Below are positions 7,873 to 16,557 of a stretch of DNA of 64,000 bases, one piece after another. The DNA is from Niabella beijingensis (GTDB lineage: Bacteria > Bacteroidota > Bacteroidia > Chitinophagales > Chitinophagaceae). Each line of letters begins with the position of its first letter. The stretch's first letter is position 1. The notes below the pieces were generated by a model that was given only the letters and a program-made list of their open reading frames with translations, was not told the origin of the DNA and did not search any database. The stretch lies in the NCBI RefSeq assembly GCF_020034665.1, contig NZ_JAIQDI010000001.1:2666001-2730000 (forward strand), read 5' to 3'. Made by a program: the position numbers and the translations under genes.

Positions 7873-9369
7873 ATGGGCCGGTATTTATCCATATGGTTCC
7901 CCGGTCTTCTTGCCGACAGGGCGCTGCGCCTCCGGCCGGAACTGAAAGACCGGCCATTTATTATTGCCATGCGGGAGCGGGGCCGCCTGATGGTAAAGGC
8001 CGCCGGGCCACTGGCGATAGAAAAAGGCATTATGCGGGGAATGGTGGTGGCCGATGCAAAAGCCCTGATCCCGGAATTAAAACTGTTCCATTACCGACCG
8101 GGTGCAGAAGAAAGATTGCTGACTGATTTAACGGTATGGTGCCTGCGCTTCACCCCGGTTGCGGCAATAGATCTGCCGGATGGCATTCTGCTGGACATCA
8201 GTGGCTGCCCTCATTTGTGGGGAGGCGAACAACCGTACCTGGATGCCATTACCGGAAAACTGAGCGCTTACGGATACCGCGCGCGAGCTGCTATTGCTGA
8301 TACCATCGGGGCTGCATGGGCGATGGCCCGCTTTGGAAAAACAAATCCGATCGTGACGCCCGGATTGCTGGAGCCGGCACTGGAACCGTTACCGCCGGCT
8401 GCCCTGCGCCTGGAAACTGCATTACTGGACCGGTTGCAAAAACTGGGCTTTGGCACTATCGGAAGCTTTATCACCATGCCTGCAACCGTATTGCGCCGGC
8501 GCTTCGGACCGGAACTGCTGACACGCATTGCACAGGCACTGGGCCGTTTGCCCGAAGTGCCGGTGCCCGTACAGCCGGCACCGGTGTTCCGGCAGCAGTT
8601 GCCCTGCACAGAGCCGGTGCATACCCGGAGCGCCATTGACATTGCATTGGAAACATTATTGGAGCAGCTCTGCAACAGCCTCCAGAAAGCCGGCTGCGGA
8701 TTGCGTTCCGCTCTGTTTAGGATCTATAAGGTGGATGGCGGATCACAGGAGATTGTCATTGGTACCAACCGGCCGGTACGCAATGCAGCACATCTCCTTA
8801 AATTGTTTGAACCGAAGATCGCCAGCCTGGCACCGGGTATGGGAATTGAAGTGTTTATACTGGAAGCGCCGGTGGTAGAGGCGCTTTCGGTCCGGCAGGA
8901 GGCTTTTTGGAATACGCTGGGAACTGCGGATACCGGCACCGAACTGGCCGGTCTGCTGGACCGGATCGCAGGAAGGATCGGGGGGCAGGCGATAAAACGC
9001 TATCTGCCGGCCGAGCACTACTGGCCGGAACGCTCCGTTGTTCCGGGCGGACTTTTTGAAAAGACGGCAACCACCTGGCGCAGCGACCGGCCGCGGCCGG
9101 TATACCTGCTGCCCAGCCCCGAGCCGGTGATCGTTGCAGCCCCGGTGCCGGATTATCCGCCCATGCTGTTCCGCTACCGCGGCAAGGTTCATCATATAAA
9201 AAAGGCAGACGGTCCGGAACGTATTGAAGAAGAATGGTGGCTGGAGCAATCCCGGGTACGCGATTATTATGTGGTGGAAGATGAGGAGGGCGCCCGTTAC
9301 TGGCTGTTCCGGTCCGGTCATTACGGAGAAGAAAAACCGCAATGGTTCCTTCATGGATTCTTTGCATAA
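7873..9369 (+). CDS. imuB: ImuB, Y-family polymerase-like protein without catalytic residues
   Basis: This is a 498-residue protein. The N-terminus RYLSIWFPGLLADR replaces the D-x-D motif of active Y-family polymerases, and the second acidic motif is also changed (GILLDISGCPHLWGGE). These losses are what define ImuB, which serves as an adaptor between the sliding clamp and DnaE2. A helix-hairpin-helix-like segment LQKLGFGTIGSFITMPATVL sits near residue 175, and a C-terminal domain with VHHIKKADGPERIEEEWW follows. It overlaps or abuts dnaE2: the dnaE2 ATG at 9380 lies 10 bp after its stop. Confidence 0.9.
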   Translation: MGRYLSIWFPGLLADRALRLRPELKDRPFIIAMRERGRLMVKAAGPLAIEKGIMRGMVVADAKALIPELKLFHYRPGAEERLLTDLTVWCLRFTPVAAIDLPDGILLDISGCPHLWGGEQPYLDAITGKLSAYGYRARAAIADTIGAAWAMARFGKTNPIVTPGLLEPALEPLPPAALRLETALLDRLQKLGFGTIGSFITMPATVLRRRFGPELLTRIAQALGRLPEVPVPVQPAPVFRQQLPCTEPVHTRSAIDIALETLLEQLCNSLQKAGCGLRSALFRIYKVDGGSQEIVIGTNRPVRNAAHLLKLFEPKIASLAPGMGIEVFILEAPVVEALSVRQEAFWNTLGTADTGTELAGLLDRIAGRIGGQAIKRYLPAEHYWPERSVVPGGLFEKTATTWRSDRPRPVYLLPSPEPVIVAAPVPDYPPMLFRYRGKVHHIKKADGPERIEEEWWLEQSRVRDYYVVEDEEGARYWLFRSGHYGEEKPQWFLHGFFA

Positions 9370-9379
9370 AGCGATACCG

Positions 9380-12300
9380 ATGCGCTACACAGAATTACAG
9401 GTCACCACCAATTTTACATTCTTGCGGGGCGGGTCGCACCCGGAGGAGTTGGTACAACAGGCCATCCGGCTGGGTTATACGGCACTTGCCATCACCGACC
9501 GCAATACCCTTGCCGGGGTCGTACGCGCTTATGCTGCGGCAAAAGGCACGCCCCTGCGCATCATACCTGCCTGCCGGCTGGACCTGATAGACGGTCCCGG
9601 TTTACTGGCCTATCCTACTGACCAGCAGGCCTACAGCCGGTTATCGGCCTTACTGACAGAAGGAAACCTGCGTACGGAAAAAGGAAAGTGTGCGTTGTAT
9701 AAGGCCGATGTGTACCGTTATGCAAAAGGCATGAAGTTTATTATGGTGCCGCCGGCAGCGTTAAATACGGCATTTGATATTGACGGGGCATTTAAAGAAG
9801 CCGTAAAAGAATATAAAGAAGAACTGGGACAGGCATTATACCTTGGAGCCGTATGTGCCTATCAGGGTAATGATGCGAAGCTGTTGTTCCGCCTGTCGCA
9901 ACTGGCGGATCTGTACCGGGTGCCCCTGGTAGCCACCAATGACGTACATTATCATGAAGCGGGAAGAAGGGAACTGCAGGATGTGCTGACCTGTATCCGG
10001 GAGAAATGCACCATACATACCGCAGGCTACCGGCTTTGCCAGAATGCAGAGCGGCATTTGAAGGATGAAAAGGAAATGCAGCGTTTGTTTCGCCTGTACC
10101 CAGATGCCATTGCCCGTACGCAGGAGATTACGGATGCCTGCCAGTTCTCTCTGGGAATGCTGAACTATGTATATCCTGAGGAGCTTACTACGGAAGGACG
10201 TACGCCGCAACAGGAGCTGGAATACCTGGTATGGAAGGGTGCAGAGGAAAAATTTAATAAAACAGTAGTCGGTCAGAGGAAGCGGGAGGAGATCAACAGG
10301 GCCATTAGAGAAGAACTGGAATTTATGAAACGTAAGAACTATGCCTCCTATTTTCTTACCGTTTATGACCTGGTGCGTTTTGCACGCAGCCGGGAGATCC
10401 TTTGCCAGGGCCGGGGCTCCGCCGCCAACTCTGTGGTTTGTTATTGCCTGGGTATTACCTCGGTGAACCCGGTGGAGATCAAGCTGCTTTTTGCCCGGTT
10501 CATGTCGGATGCGCGGGATGAACCGCCGGATATTGATGTGGACTTTGAACACGAGCGGCGCGAGGAAGTAATGCAGTACATCTATGAAAAATACGGGCGC
10601 GACCGGGCAGGCATTGTAGCTACCGTAACACAGGTACACTGGAAGGGTGCGGTAAGGGATGTGGCCAAGGTAATGGGATTGTCGGCCGATGCGGTGGACC
10701 ACCTGGCAAAATCGGAGTATGAATTTACGCAGGACTGGGCGGAAGGAAAAGCGAAGACGAGCGGAGGCTTTACTGCACAAGACCCGCATCTCTTAAAAAC
10801 ACTGGAACTAACCCGGCAGTATATCGGTTTTCCCCGGCAGCTGGGCCAGCATACCGGCGGCTTTGTGATCACACAAAACAAATTGTCGGACCTCTGCCCC
10901 ATCCTCAACGCACGTATGGAAGACCGTACCTGTATTGAATGGAATAAAGAAGATATTGAAGCCCTGGGTTTTTTAAAAGTGGATGTACTGGCCCTGGGCA
11001 TGCTCACCTGCCTCCGCAAAGGATTTGACCTGATCAAAAATCATCACGGGCGCGCACTGACATTGGCTACCGTGCCTCCGGAAGAAGAAGCGGTGTATAA
11101 AATGATCAGCCGGGCAGATACCATCGGCGTGTTCCAGATCGAAAGCAGGGCGCAGATGTCGATGCTGCCGCGGCTGCGCCCCAGGGAATTCTACGACCTG
11201 GTGATCGAAGTGGCCATCGTACGCCCCGGACCTATACAGGGCGATATGGTGCATCCCTATCTGCGCCGGCGCAATGGTGAGGAAAAAGAAATATATCCTT
11301 CTGATGAATTAAGAGAGATCCTGAAACGGACTAAAGGTGTTCCCCTGTTCCAGGAACAAGCGATGGAGATCGCTATTGTGGCAGCCGGCTTTACACCCGC
11401 GGAAGCGGATGGCCTGCGCCGCAGCATGGCTACTTTTAAAGCCCCCGGCCAGGTTACAAAGTGGCGTACCAAACTGGTAGATGGTATGGTCAAAAAAGGG
11501 TATGAAAAGGAATTTGCCGAGCGGGTATTCAAACAGCTGGAGGGTTTTGGCAGTTATGGCTTTCCCGAAAGTCATGCTGCCAGTTTTGCTCTGCTGGTGT
11601 ACATTTCTTCCTGGATCAAGTATCATTATCCGGATGTCTTTTGCTGTGCCCTGCTCAACAGCCAGCCCATGGGATTTTACCGTCCGGCGCAGATCGTGAT
11701 CGATGCCCGGAAGCACGGTGTGGAAGTGCTTCCTGCTGACGTGAACCACTCCTGCTGGGATAATATCCTTGAGGAAAAAAGCGGGCCGTATTGCCCCGTG
11801 CGGCTGGGTTTCCGCCAGGTGAAGGGGCTGAAGGAGGAGGAAATGCAGGTATTGATCGAAAAAAGAAAACAGCCCTATCGCAGCATTGTTCAGTTATCGG
11901 ATGCAGGGATCGCTCAAACGGCGCTGGAATACCTCGCGGATGCCGATGCATTCCGGTCGCTGGGGCTGGACCGCCGGCAGGCACTTTGGGAAGTGGCGGC
12001 TCTTGCAGATAAACCCTCCGGCGTATTTGAGGGGCAGCCTTCGGAAAGCATTGCGGAGCCCGAAGTACAGTTGCCGGAGCTGAGTGCGGCAGCACACGTG
12101 TTGCAGGATTATAACAGTACGTCCCTGTCGCTAAAAGCCCACCCGGTAAGTTTTGCACGGCCACAGCTGGTGAAACGGAATATAGCGCCTGCCAACATGC
12201 TGGAACAATGGCCGGATGGTGCTTTCGTGCGGGTCGCCGGACTGGTGCTGGTACGTCAGCGGCCGCAGACAGCAACAGGGGTTTGCTTTATTACGATCGA

Positions 12301-12610
12301 GGACGAAACGGGTATTGCCAACCTGGTAGTGTTTCATAAAGTATTTGAAAAATACCGGCGCGAAATTTTACAGTCAAAGCTGCTGATGGTGTCGGGAAAG
12401 TTACAAAAGGAAGGATCGGTGATCCATGTTGTGGTACGCCGTTGTTACAATATGAATGCGCTGTTACAGGATATGACCGCCCCGGGAACGGAAGACCTCC
12501 GGCTGTCTGTAACTTCCTATATGGGCGCAACTGATCCATCGGGAAATAAAAAGGATGTGGTGCAGAAAGCAGTACAGGGCGAACTGTTCCCTTCAAGAAA
12601 TTTTAAATAA
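9380..12610 (+). CDS. dnaE2: Error-prone DNA polymerase III alpha subunit DnaE2
   Basis: This is a 1076-residue C-family polymerase. A PHP domain is at the N-terminus (FLRGGSHPEEL, LAITDRNTLAG). The polymerase palm shows PPDIDVDFEHERR, whose Asp-x-Asp pair binds metal, and GQHTGGFVIT, VRPGPIQGDMVHPYLRRR and GFGSYGFPESHAASFALL mark the fingers region. The C-terminus is an OB-fold (FVRVAGLVLVRQRPQTATGV, FITIEDETGIANLVVF). The length and short C-terminus fit DnaE2 rather than replicative DnaE. The start at 9380 (MRYTELQVTTNF) matches the usual family start; an in-frame ATG at 9353 (MDSLHKAIP) would overlap imuB by 17 bp. It is the catalytic member of the SOS mutasome encoded here. Confidence 0.95.
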   Translation: MRYTELQVTTNFTFLRGGSHPEELVQQAIRLGYTALAITDRNTLAGVVRAYAAAKGTPLRIIPACRLDLIDGPGLLAYPTDQQAYSRLSALLTEGNLRTEKGKCALYKADVYRYAKGMKFIMVPPAALNTAFDIDGAFKEAVKEYKEELGQALYLGAVCAYQGNDAKLLFRLSQLADLYRVPLVATNDVHYHEAGRRELQDVLTCIREKCTIHTAGYRLCQNAERHLKDEKEMQRLFRLYPDAIARTQEITDACQFSLGMLNYVYPEELTTEGRTPQQELEYLVWKGAEEKFNKTVVGQRKREEINRAIREELEFMKRKNYASYFLTVYDLVRFARSREILCQGRGSAANSVVCYCLGITSVNPVEIKLLFARFMSDARDEPPDIDVDFEHERREEVMQYIYEKYGRDRAGIVATVTQVHWKGAVRDVAKVMGLSADAVDHLAKSEYEFTQDWAEGKAKTSGGFTAQDPHLLKTLELTRQYIGFPRQLGQHTGGFVITQNKLSDLCPILNARMEDRTCIEWNKEDIEALGFLKVDVLALGMLTCLRKGFDLIKNHHGRALTLATVPPEEEAVYKMISRADTIGVFQIESRAQMSMLPRLRPREFYDLVIEVAIVRPGPIQGDMVHPYLRRRNGEEKEIYPSDELREILKRTKGVPLFQEQAMEIAIVAAGFTPAEADGLRRSMATFKAPGQVTKWRTKLVDGMVKKGYEKEFAERVFKQLEGFGSYGFPESHAASFALLVYISSWIKYHYPDVFCCALLNSQPMGFYRPAQIVIDARKHGVEVLPADVNHSCWDNILEEKSGPYCPVRLGFRQVKGLKEEEMQVLIEKRKQPYRSIVQLSDAGIAQTALEYLADADAFRSLGLDRRQALWEVAALADKPSGVFEGQPSESIAEPEVQLPELSAAAHVLQDYNSTSLSLKAHPVSFARPQLVKRNIAPANMLEQWPDGAFVRVAGLVLVRQRPQTATGVCFITIEDETGIANLVVFHKVFEKYRREILQSKLLMVSGKLQKEGSVIHVVVRRCYNMNALLQDMTAPGTEDLRLSVTSYMGATDPSGNKKDVVQKAVQGELFPSRNFK

Positions 12611-12646
12611 AGAAATACCGGTTGTGCGCACAACCGGTATTTCTTT
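12609..12646. terminator. Perfect 38-bp palindrome, bidirectional terminator
   Basis: From 12609 to 12646 the sequence is an exact palindrome centred on GTGCGCAC, with outer AAAG/CTTT ends. It begins inside the dnaE2 stop codon and ends two bases from the 3' end of the convergent tRNA-Thr gene. The hairpin gives U-rich ends in both directions. Confidence 0.75.
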
Positions 12647-12647
12647 G

Positions 12648-12720
12648 AGCCAACCATGGGACTCGAACCCACGACCTGCTATTTACGAAACAGCTGCTCT
12701 ACCAACTGAGCTAGGATGGC
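12648..12720 (-). tRNA. tRNA-Thr (anticodon CGT)
   Basis: Read on the minus strand, the acceptor stem pairs GCCATCC with GGTTGGC with one T-T mismatch. The D arm is GCTC-AGTTGGTA-GAGC, the anticodon stem GCTGT/ATAGC holds the loop TTCGTAA, so the anticodon is CGT (reads ACG), and the T arm is GTGGG-TTCGAGT-CCCAT. The discriminator base is T and no CCA is encoded, as expected for this phylum. The anticodon lies at 12685-12687. Confidence 0.95.
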
Positions 12721-12854
12721 ATTCCGGCGAAACTGCAAAATTAATACAGAAGCCCTGTCTGACAAAACAGGACAGGCGGTTTAAAAAACTTTTTAGAACA
12801 GGAAATCCAGACGGCTGTTTATTCCGTATATTGTATTGCTGATGACTGTAATAC

Positions 12855-13394
12855 TTGAATAAACAATACACATACCGTGAGGATGAGCTGGTTATGCTTT
12901 TAAAACAGCGGGATGCCGAAGCATTCGGTTACCTGTATGATCATTATGCCGCCTCATTGAATGGGATCATCCGTAGCTTTGTTGCAGATGAACAACAGGC
13001 CCTGGACGTGTTACAGGAATGTTTTGTGAAAATATGGAGCCAGGTTCAGACATATGATGCATCCCGTGCGCGCCTGTTTACCTGGCTGGCTGCTGTGGCA
13101 AGAAATACGGCGATTGATATGCTGCGCAGCCGGAACTGGAAAAATACATTACAGAACAGGGCCCTTTCAGACGAGGAATATGTTATGCCGGCGGTTACCG
13201 GATGGAATATCGATACGATCGGGCTAAGGGGAGCAGTAAAAAATCTCAGGGAAGAGCAGCGGCAGGTAATTGAACTGGCGTATTTTGAAGGCATGAGCCA
13301 CAGTGCAATAGCCGCCGAGACCGGTTTGCCGGTGGGCACGGTGAAAACAAGGCTGCGGGCAGCATTGATCGAATTACGAAAATTTATTAAATAA
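12855..13394 (+). CDS. ECF RNA polymerase sigma factor
   Basis: This is a 179-residue protein with the two sigma-70 regions: region 2 with FGYLYDHYAASLNGIIRSFV, ALDVLQECFVKIW and LFTWLAAVARNTAIDMLR, and region 4 with LREEQRQVIELAYFEGMSHS, then AIAAETGLPVGTVKTRL. It resembles sigma factors paired with RskA-type anti-sigma factors. The start is TTG at 12855, because a stop codon (TAA at 12849) lies two codons upstream and the first ATG (12894) would remove part of region 2. The anti-sigma gene follows after 3 bp, so the pair is co-translated. The ferritin-like genes that follow are the likely regulon. Confidence 0.88.
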   Translation: MNKQYTYREDELVMLLKQRDAEAFGYLYDHYAASLNGIIRSFVADEQQALDVLQECFVKIWSQVQTYDASRARLFTWLAAVARNTAIDMLRSRNWKNTLQNRALSDEEYVMPAVTGWNIDTIGLRGAVKNLREEQRQVIELAYFEGMSHSAIAAETGLPVGTVKTRLRAALIELRKFIK

Positions 13395-13397
13395 AAG

Positions 13398-14186
13398 GTG
13401 GACATTCAGGAATACATAAAAAGCGGCATTATTGAAAGCTATGTGCTTGGAACGGCAGACACTGAAGAGGCTGCGGAACTGGAGCAGTTGCGTGCCCTGC
13501 ATCCCGAAGTGAATGCCGCCATCCTGGAATTTGAACAGGAGCTGGAACTGCTTGCACAGAAAAATGCTGTTCCTGTTGAAGGGGCCGTCCGGCAACGGAT
13601 ATTTGAAAATTTAAATCTTCCGCAACAAATACTTCCCCGTCCAAAGAGGAAGCACCTGCTTGTATTTTCAAAATCGCTGGTGGCCGCTGCTGCGGTACTG
13701 CTGATCGCCAGCGTGGGATATAATATCTATGCCTATCAGAAAATGAAAATACTGGAGCGGGAAAACCGGGATCTCGCCCTGCAGCGCACCGAGCTGTATG
13801 CAAAAAATAAAACACTGCAAACGCGCACGGAAACATTGAATTCCAGCCTGCAGTTCTTCTCTGATCCTTCCTCCCTGAAGATCGCACTGACAGGGATCAA
13901 AGAAACCAACATTACAAAAGCGGTTGTTGTATGGAACAAAAAAAATAAGGAGGTCCGGTTATCGTTGCAGGGACTTCCGGCGCCCCCCCCGGACAGGCAG
14001 TACCAGCTCTGGGCCCTTGTGAACGGAACGCCGGTGGATGCCGGTGTGATCGGAGATTGTGCAACGGTATGTGTGCTGAAGAATGTTGAAAACGCCCAGG
14101 CATTTGCCATTACGCTGGAAAAAGCAGGAGGAAGTCCTGCTCCTTCCCTGGATCAGCTGCAAGCAATGGGAAAAGTCCCCGGATAA
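13398..14186 (+). CDS. RskA-like membrane anti-sigma factor
   Basis: This is a 262-residue protein starting with GTG. The N-terminal cytoplasmic part, DIQEYIKSGIIESYVLGTAD, is the typical zinc-free anti-sigma domain that binds region 2/4 of the partner. One membrane segment follows (LVAAAAVLLIASVGYNIYAY, around residues 95-114), then a short coiled coil (KILERENRDLALQRTEL). The outer domain carries the RskA signature LPAPPPDRQYQLWALVNGTP and GVIGDCATVCVLKN. It holds the ECF sigma factor at the membrane; the release signal is unknown. A GT-rich paired hairpin terminator follows. Confidence 0.88.
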   Translation: MDIQEYIKSGIIESYVLGTADTEEAAELEQLRALHPEVNAAILEFEQELELLAQKNAVPVEGAVRQRIFENLNLPQQILPRPKRKHLLVFSKSLVAAAAVLLIASVGYNIYAYQKMKILERENRDLALQRTELYAKNKTLQTRTETLNSSLQFFSDPSSLKIALTGIKETNITKAVVVWNKKNKEVRLSLQGLPAPPPDRQYQLWALVNGTPVDAGVIGDCATVCVLKNVENAQAFAITLEKAGGSPAPSLDQLQAMGKVPG

Positions 14187-14262
14187 GATCGCCGGCTTAT
14201 AAAACCGTTCCCGTTCCGGATACGTATCTGTTAATGTTATATTCAAGTAACATACATTCAGA

Positions 14263-14294
14263 AAAGGGGCTGTAGCAATACGGCTCCTTTTTTT
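14263..14294 (+). terminator. Terminator after the sigma/anti-sigma operon
   Basis: AAAGGGGCTGTA and TACGGCTCCTTT pair with two G-T pairs around GCAA, followed by TTTT. It separates the sigma/anti-sigma pair from the ferritin-like genes. Confidence 0.6.
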
Positions 14295-14422
14295 GTGGCC
14301 CCGATTCACCGAACCCACAACCGCATCACAAAAAATAATTACGTGCCGGCAATCCGATTGATAAAAGCATACGTATCTATCTGTATGTAACATCCCTCAC
14401 AAAACATCTAAAAACAGAAGAT

Positions 14423-15136
14423 ATGAAAAATGATCATTTACAACCGGAGCTTCCGGGGAAAGAAGCGGTTTACACAAAGAACGTCAGCCGGAAAAAATTT
14501 CTTTCCGTGCTGGGTATCGGCGGTCTGGGTCTTGCTGCGGTTGCTTCCTGCAGCAGGGATGATGATGGTATGGATAATACCGTACCCCCCGGCAGCATCG
14601 ATCTTGGAAAAGGCGACACCGGGATTCTGAATTACGCCTATGCACTGGAGCAGCTGGAAGCTGCTTTTTATACAAAGGTTGCAGCATCACCTTACTCCGG
14701 TATCACTGCGGCAGAAACCGCGTTGCTTACGGATATCCGCGATCATGAAGTGGCGCACCGGGAGTTTTTTAAGAAAGCGCTTGGTGCCGCCGCCATCCCC
14801 GCATTAAACGTAAATTTTTCTGCGATCGACTTTGGAAAAAGAGATTCAGTGCTGGCCACTGCAAAAGCCTTTGAGGATCTGGGCGTGTCAGCATATAACG
14901 GCGCGGGGGCGCTGATCGCTGATAAAAACTATTTAGCACTTGCGGGAAAAATTGTTTCGGTAGAAGCCCGGCATGCGGCTTATATCCGCGATCTTATCAG
15001 CAACGGTTCTTTTGCAGACAGTACTGTTATAGACGCCAATGGCATGGATAAAGCCCAAAGTCCGGCAGATGTATTAATGATCGCACAATCCTTTCTGACA
15101 TCCAAACTGTGGGGCGGTAATTTGCCCCAATCCTGA
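14423..15136 (+). CDS. Ferritin-like (Ferritin_2) exported protein
   Basis: This is a 237-residue protein. The N-terminus carries a Tat-like stretch, SRKKFLSVLGIGGLGLAAVA, ending in a lipobox-like ASC. The four-helix bundle of PF13668 is seen in LNYAYALEQLEAAFYTKVA, DIRDHEVAHREFFKKAL, AFEDLGVSAYNGAGALI and VSVEARHAAYIRDLI, with Glu and His residues placed as in di-iron ferritin-like folds. Members are linked to desiccation or oxidative stress tolerance, but biochemical proof is thin. It is paired with a second member 25 bp downstream, and the ECF sigma/anti-sigma pair just upstream is the probable controller. Confidence 0.85.
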   Translation: MKNDHLQPELPGKEAVYTKNVSRKKFLSVLGIGGLGLAAVASCSRDDDGMDNTVPPGSIDLGKGDTGILNYAYALEQLEAAFYTKVAASPYSGITAAETALLTDIRDHEVAHREFFKKALGAAAIPALNVNFSAIDFGKRDSVLATAKAFEDLGVSAYNGAGALIADKNYLALAGKIVSVEARHAAYIRDLISNGSFADSTVIDANGMDKAQSPADVLMIAQSFLTSKLWGGNLPQS

Positions 15137-15161
15137 TCATTCATTTTAAAAACGAAACGTT

Positions 15162-15980
15162 ATGAACCTGCATCAACTATTTAACAGCATAGAAAAAGCC
15201 GACCCGGATATTTATGACCGTCTTGGTTCCCGGAGGAAGGCCATCCGTAACTTCGCCGGCATCGGAGGCAAACTTGCACTGGCAGCTGTACCGCTGGCAC
15301 TGGGCGGTCTTTTAAATAAAGCATACGGCCAGTCAGCACCAAAAGATATTACAGGTGTTTTACAGTATGCCCTTACCCTGGAATACCTGGAAGCGGAATT
15401 CTACACCAAGGCCGTAGCCTCAGGGATCATACCTGCGGGCCCCGCCACCGGCGCATTGACGACCATCCGCGACCATGAGAATCAGCATGTGGCATTTTTA
15501 ACAGCAGTGATCAAGCAATTGGGTGCAACACCTGTAACCAAACCCACATTTGATTTTACCGCCGGAGGGCATTTTGCAAATGTGTTCACCAACTATGATG
15601 TATTGCTGGCAGTGGCCCAGACTTTTGAAGATACCGGGGTGCGCGCTTACAAAGGACAGGCCGGGGTATTGATGAGCAATAATACCGTGCTTACGGCGGC
15701 ATTGAACATCCATTCGGTAGAGGCCCGGCATGCCTCGCACATACGCCAGATGCGGCGGGCACGTAACAATGATGCCACCATCAAACCCTGGATCACCGGG
15801 AAAAACCCGGGAGGCATTAATGATGATGCGGTGCAGAAAAGTTACAACGGAGAAGAACTCACAACCCAGGCCGGCATTGATCTTACAGGCTTTGTAAGCA
15901 GTAACGCCGCGTCGGAAAGTTTTGATGAGCCGCTGACCTACGACCAGGTGATCGCCATCGTGCAGCCATTTATCAAATAA
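15162..15980 (+). CDS. Ferritin-like (Ferritin_2) exported protein, paralogue
   Basis: This is a 272-residue protein related to the one before it. A twin-arginine signal is visible (SRRKAIRNFAGIGGKLALAA) with cleavage near AYGQS. Its helices show VLQYALTLEYLEAEFYTKA, TIRDHENQHVAFLTAVI, TFEDTGVRAYKGQAGVL and IHSVEARHASHIRQMRR. It is longer than its neighbour at the C-terminus, with a tail ending SFDEPLTYDQVIAIVQPFI that also matches the end of the first protein. Tat export suggests folding with metal in the cytoplasm. The two paralogues and the next gene form one operon. Confidence 0.87.
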   Translation: MNLHQLFNSIEKADPDIYDRLGSRRKAIRNFAGIGGKLALAAVPLALGGLLNKAYGQSAPKDITGVLQYALTLEYLEAEFYTKAVASGIIPAGPATGALTTIRDHENQHVAFLTAVIKQLGATPVTKPTFDFTAGGHFANVFTNYDVLLAVAQTFEDTGVRAYKGQAGVLMSNNTVLTAALNIHSVEARHASHIRQMRRARNNDATIKPWITGKNPGGINDDAVQKSYNGEELTTQAGIDLTGFVSSNAASESFDEPLTYDQVIAIVQPFIK

Positions 15981-16009
15981 TAAAACCGTTCAATTTTAAA
16001 AACATAAAA

Positions 16010-16414
16010 ATGAAAAAAGCAATCCTGATCGCGGTATGCTTTATGATAAGCAGCACGGTGATGAATAACCTTAATGCAGCAGACGGAACCCTGTCGGCAT
16101 ACCATTCAAAAAAAGCCGGATGGAAAAAAGTAAAGAACCAGGCCTGGCCGGGTGTAAAGGAGGGCACCACTTATTGGTACAAAATTGATAAGACGGCAAA
16201 ACTCTGGTGGAGTACCGATGGTAAAAAATGGGCCGCTGTTGAAGACGGGGCATGGATGGATAAAGAGGGCAAATGGCTGAAGATCCATGAGGGCAAACTG
16301 GTATGGTCTGCAGACGGAACAAAATGGGAAGAAGTACCTGAATGGAAATGGCAGGGGTCAGACGGCAAATGGTATAAATTTGACCAGCACTGGACCTTGT
16401 GGGTGAACGAATAA
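16010..16414 (+). CDS. Secreted Trp-rich repeat protein, function unknown
   Basis: This is a 134-residue protein with a signal peptide (MKKAILIAVCFMISSTVMNN, cleavage near LNA). The mature part is built of imperfect short repeats of about 15-20 residues with a Trp-x-Ser-x-Asp-Gly-x-Lys-Trp core: WWSTDGKKWAAVEDGAW, then WLKIHEGKLVWSADGTKWEE and WKWQGSDGKWYKF. Tryptophan makes up about one residue in eight. I do not recognise a family. Its position 29 bp after two Ferritin_2 genes suggests a role in the same envelope response. A very long hairpin follows it. Confidence 0.8.
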   Translation: MKKAILIAVCFMISSTVMNNLNAADGTLSAYHSKKAGWKKVKNQAWPGVKEGTTYWYKIDKTAKLWWSTDGKKWAAVEDGAWMDKEGKWLKIHEGKLVWSADGTKWEEVPEWKWQGSDGKWYKFDQHWTLWVNE

Positions 16415-16440
16415 ACCGGGGCCGGGAAACAGGAGTATCG

Positions 16441-16525
16441 AAAACAGCTGTCCAAAAGTATTTGTTGTTATGCCGGACCAGATTCAACATCTGTCGGAAC
16501 AACGTATCTTTTAGACAGCTGTTTT
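16441..16525. terminator. Long imperfect inverted repeat between convergent genes
   Basis: The left arm (16441-16469) and right arm (16498-16525) share AAAACAGCTGTC/GACAGCTGTTTT and further pairs AAAAG/CTTTT and GTTGTT/AACAAC, giving a stem of about 28 bp around a 28-nt loop. It separates the Trp-rich gene (plus) from the reductase gene (minus) and should stop transcription both ways. Confidence 0.65.
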
Positions 16526-16557
16526 TATTAGTTGATGCGCCCCTCCGCACGCTGCCG

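Noticed and set aside
8743..9367. Minus-strand frames inside imuB
   Set aside because: They are shadows of the GC-rich coding sequence of imuB, without motifs.
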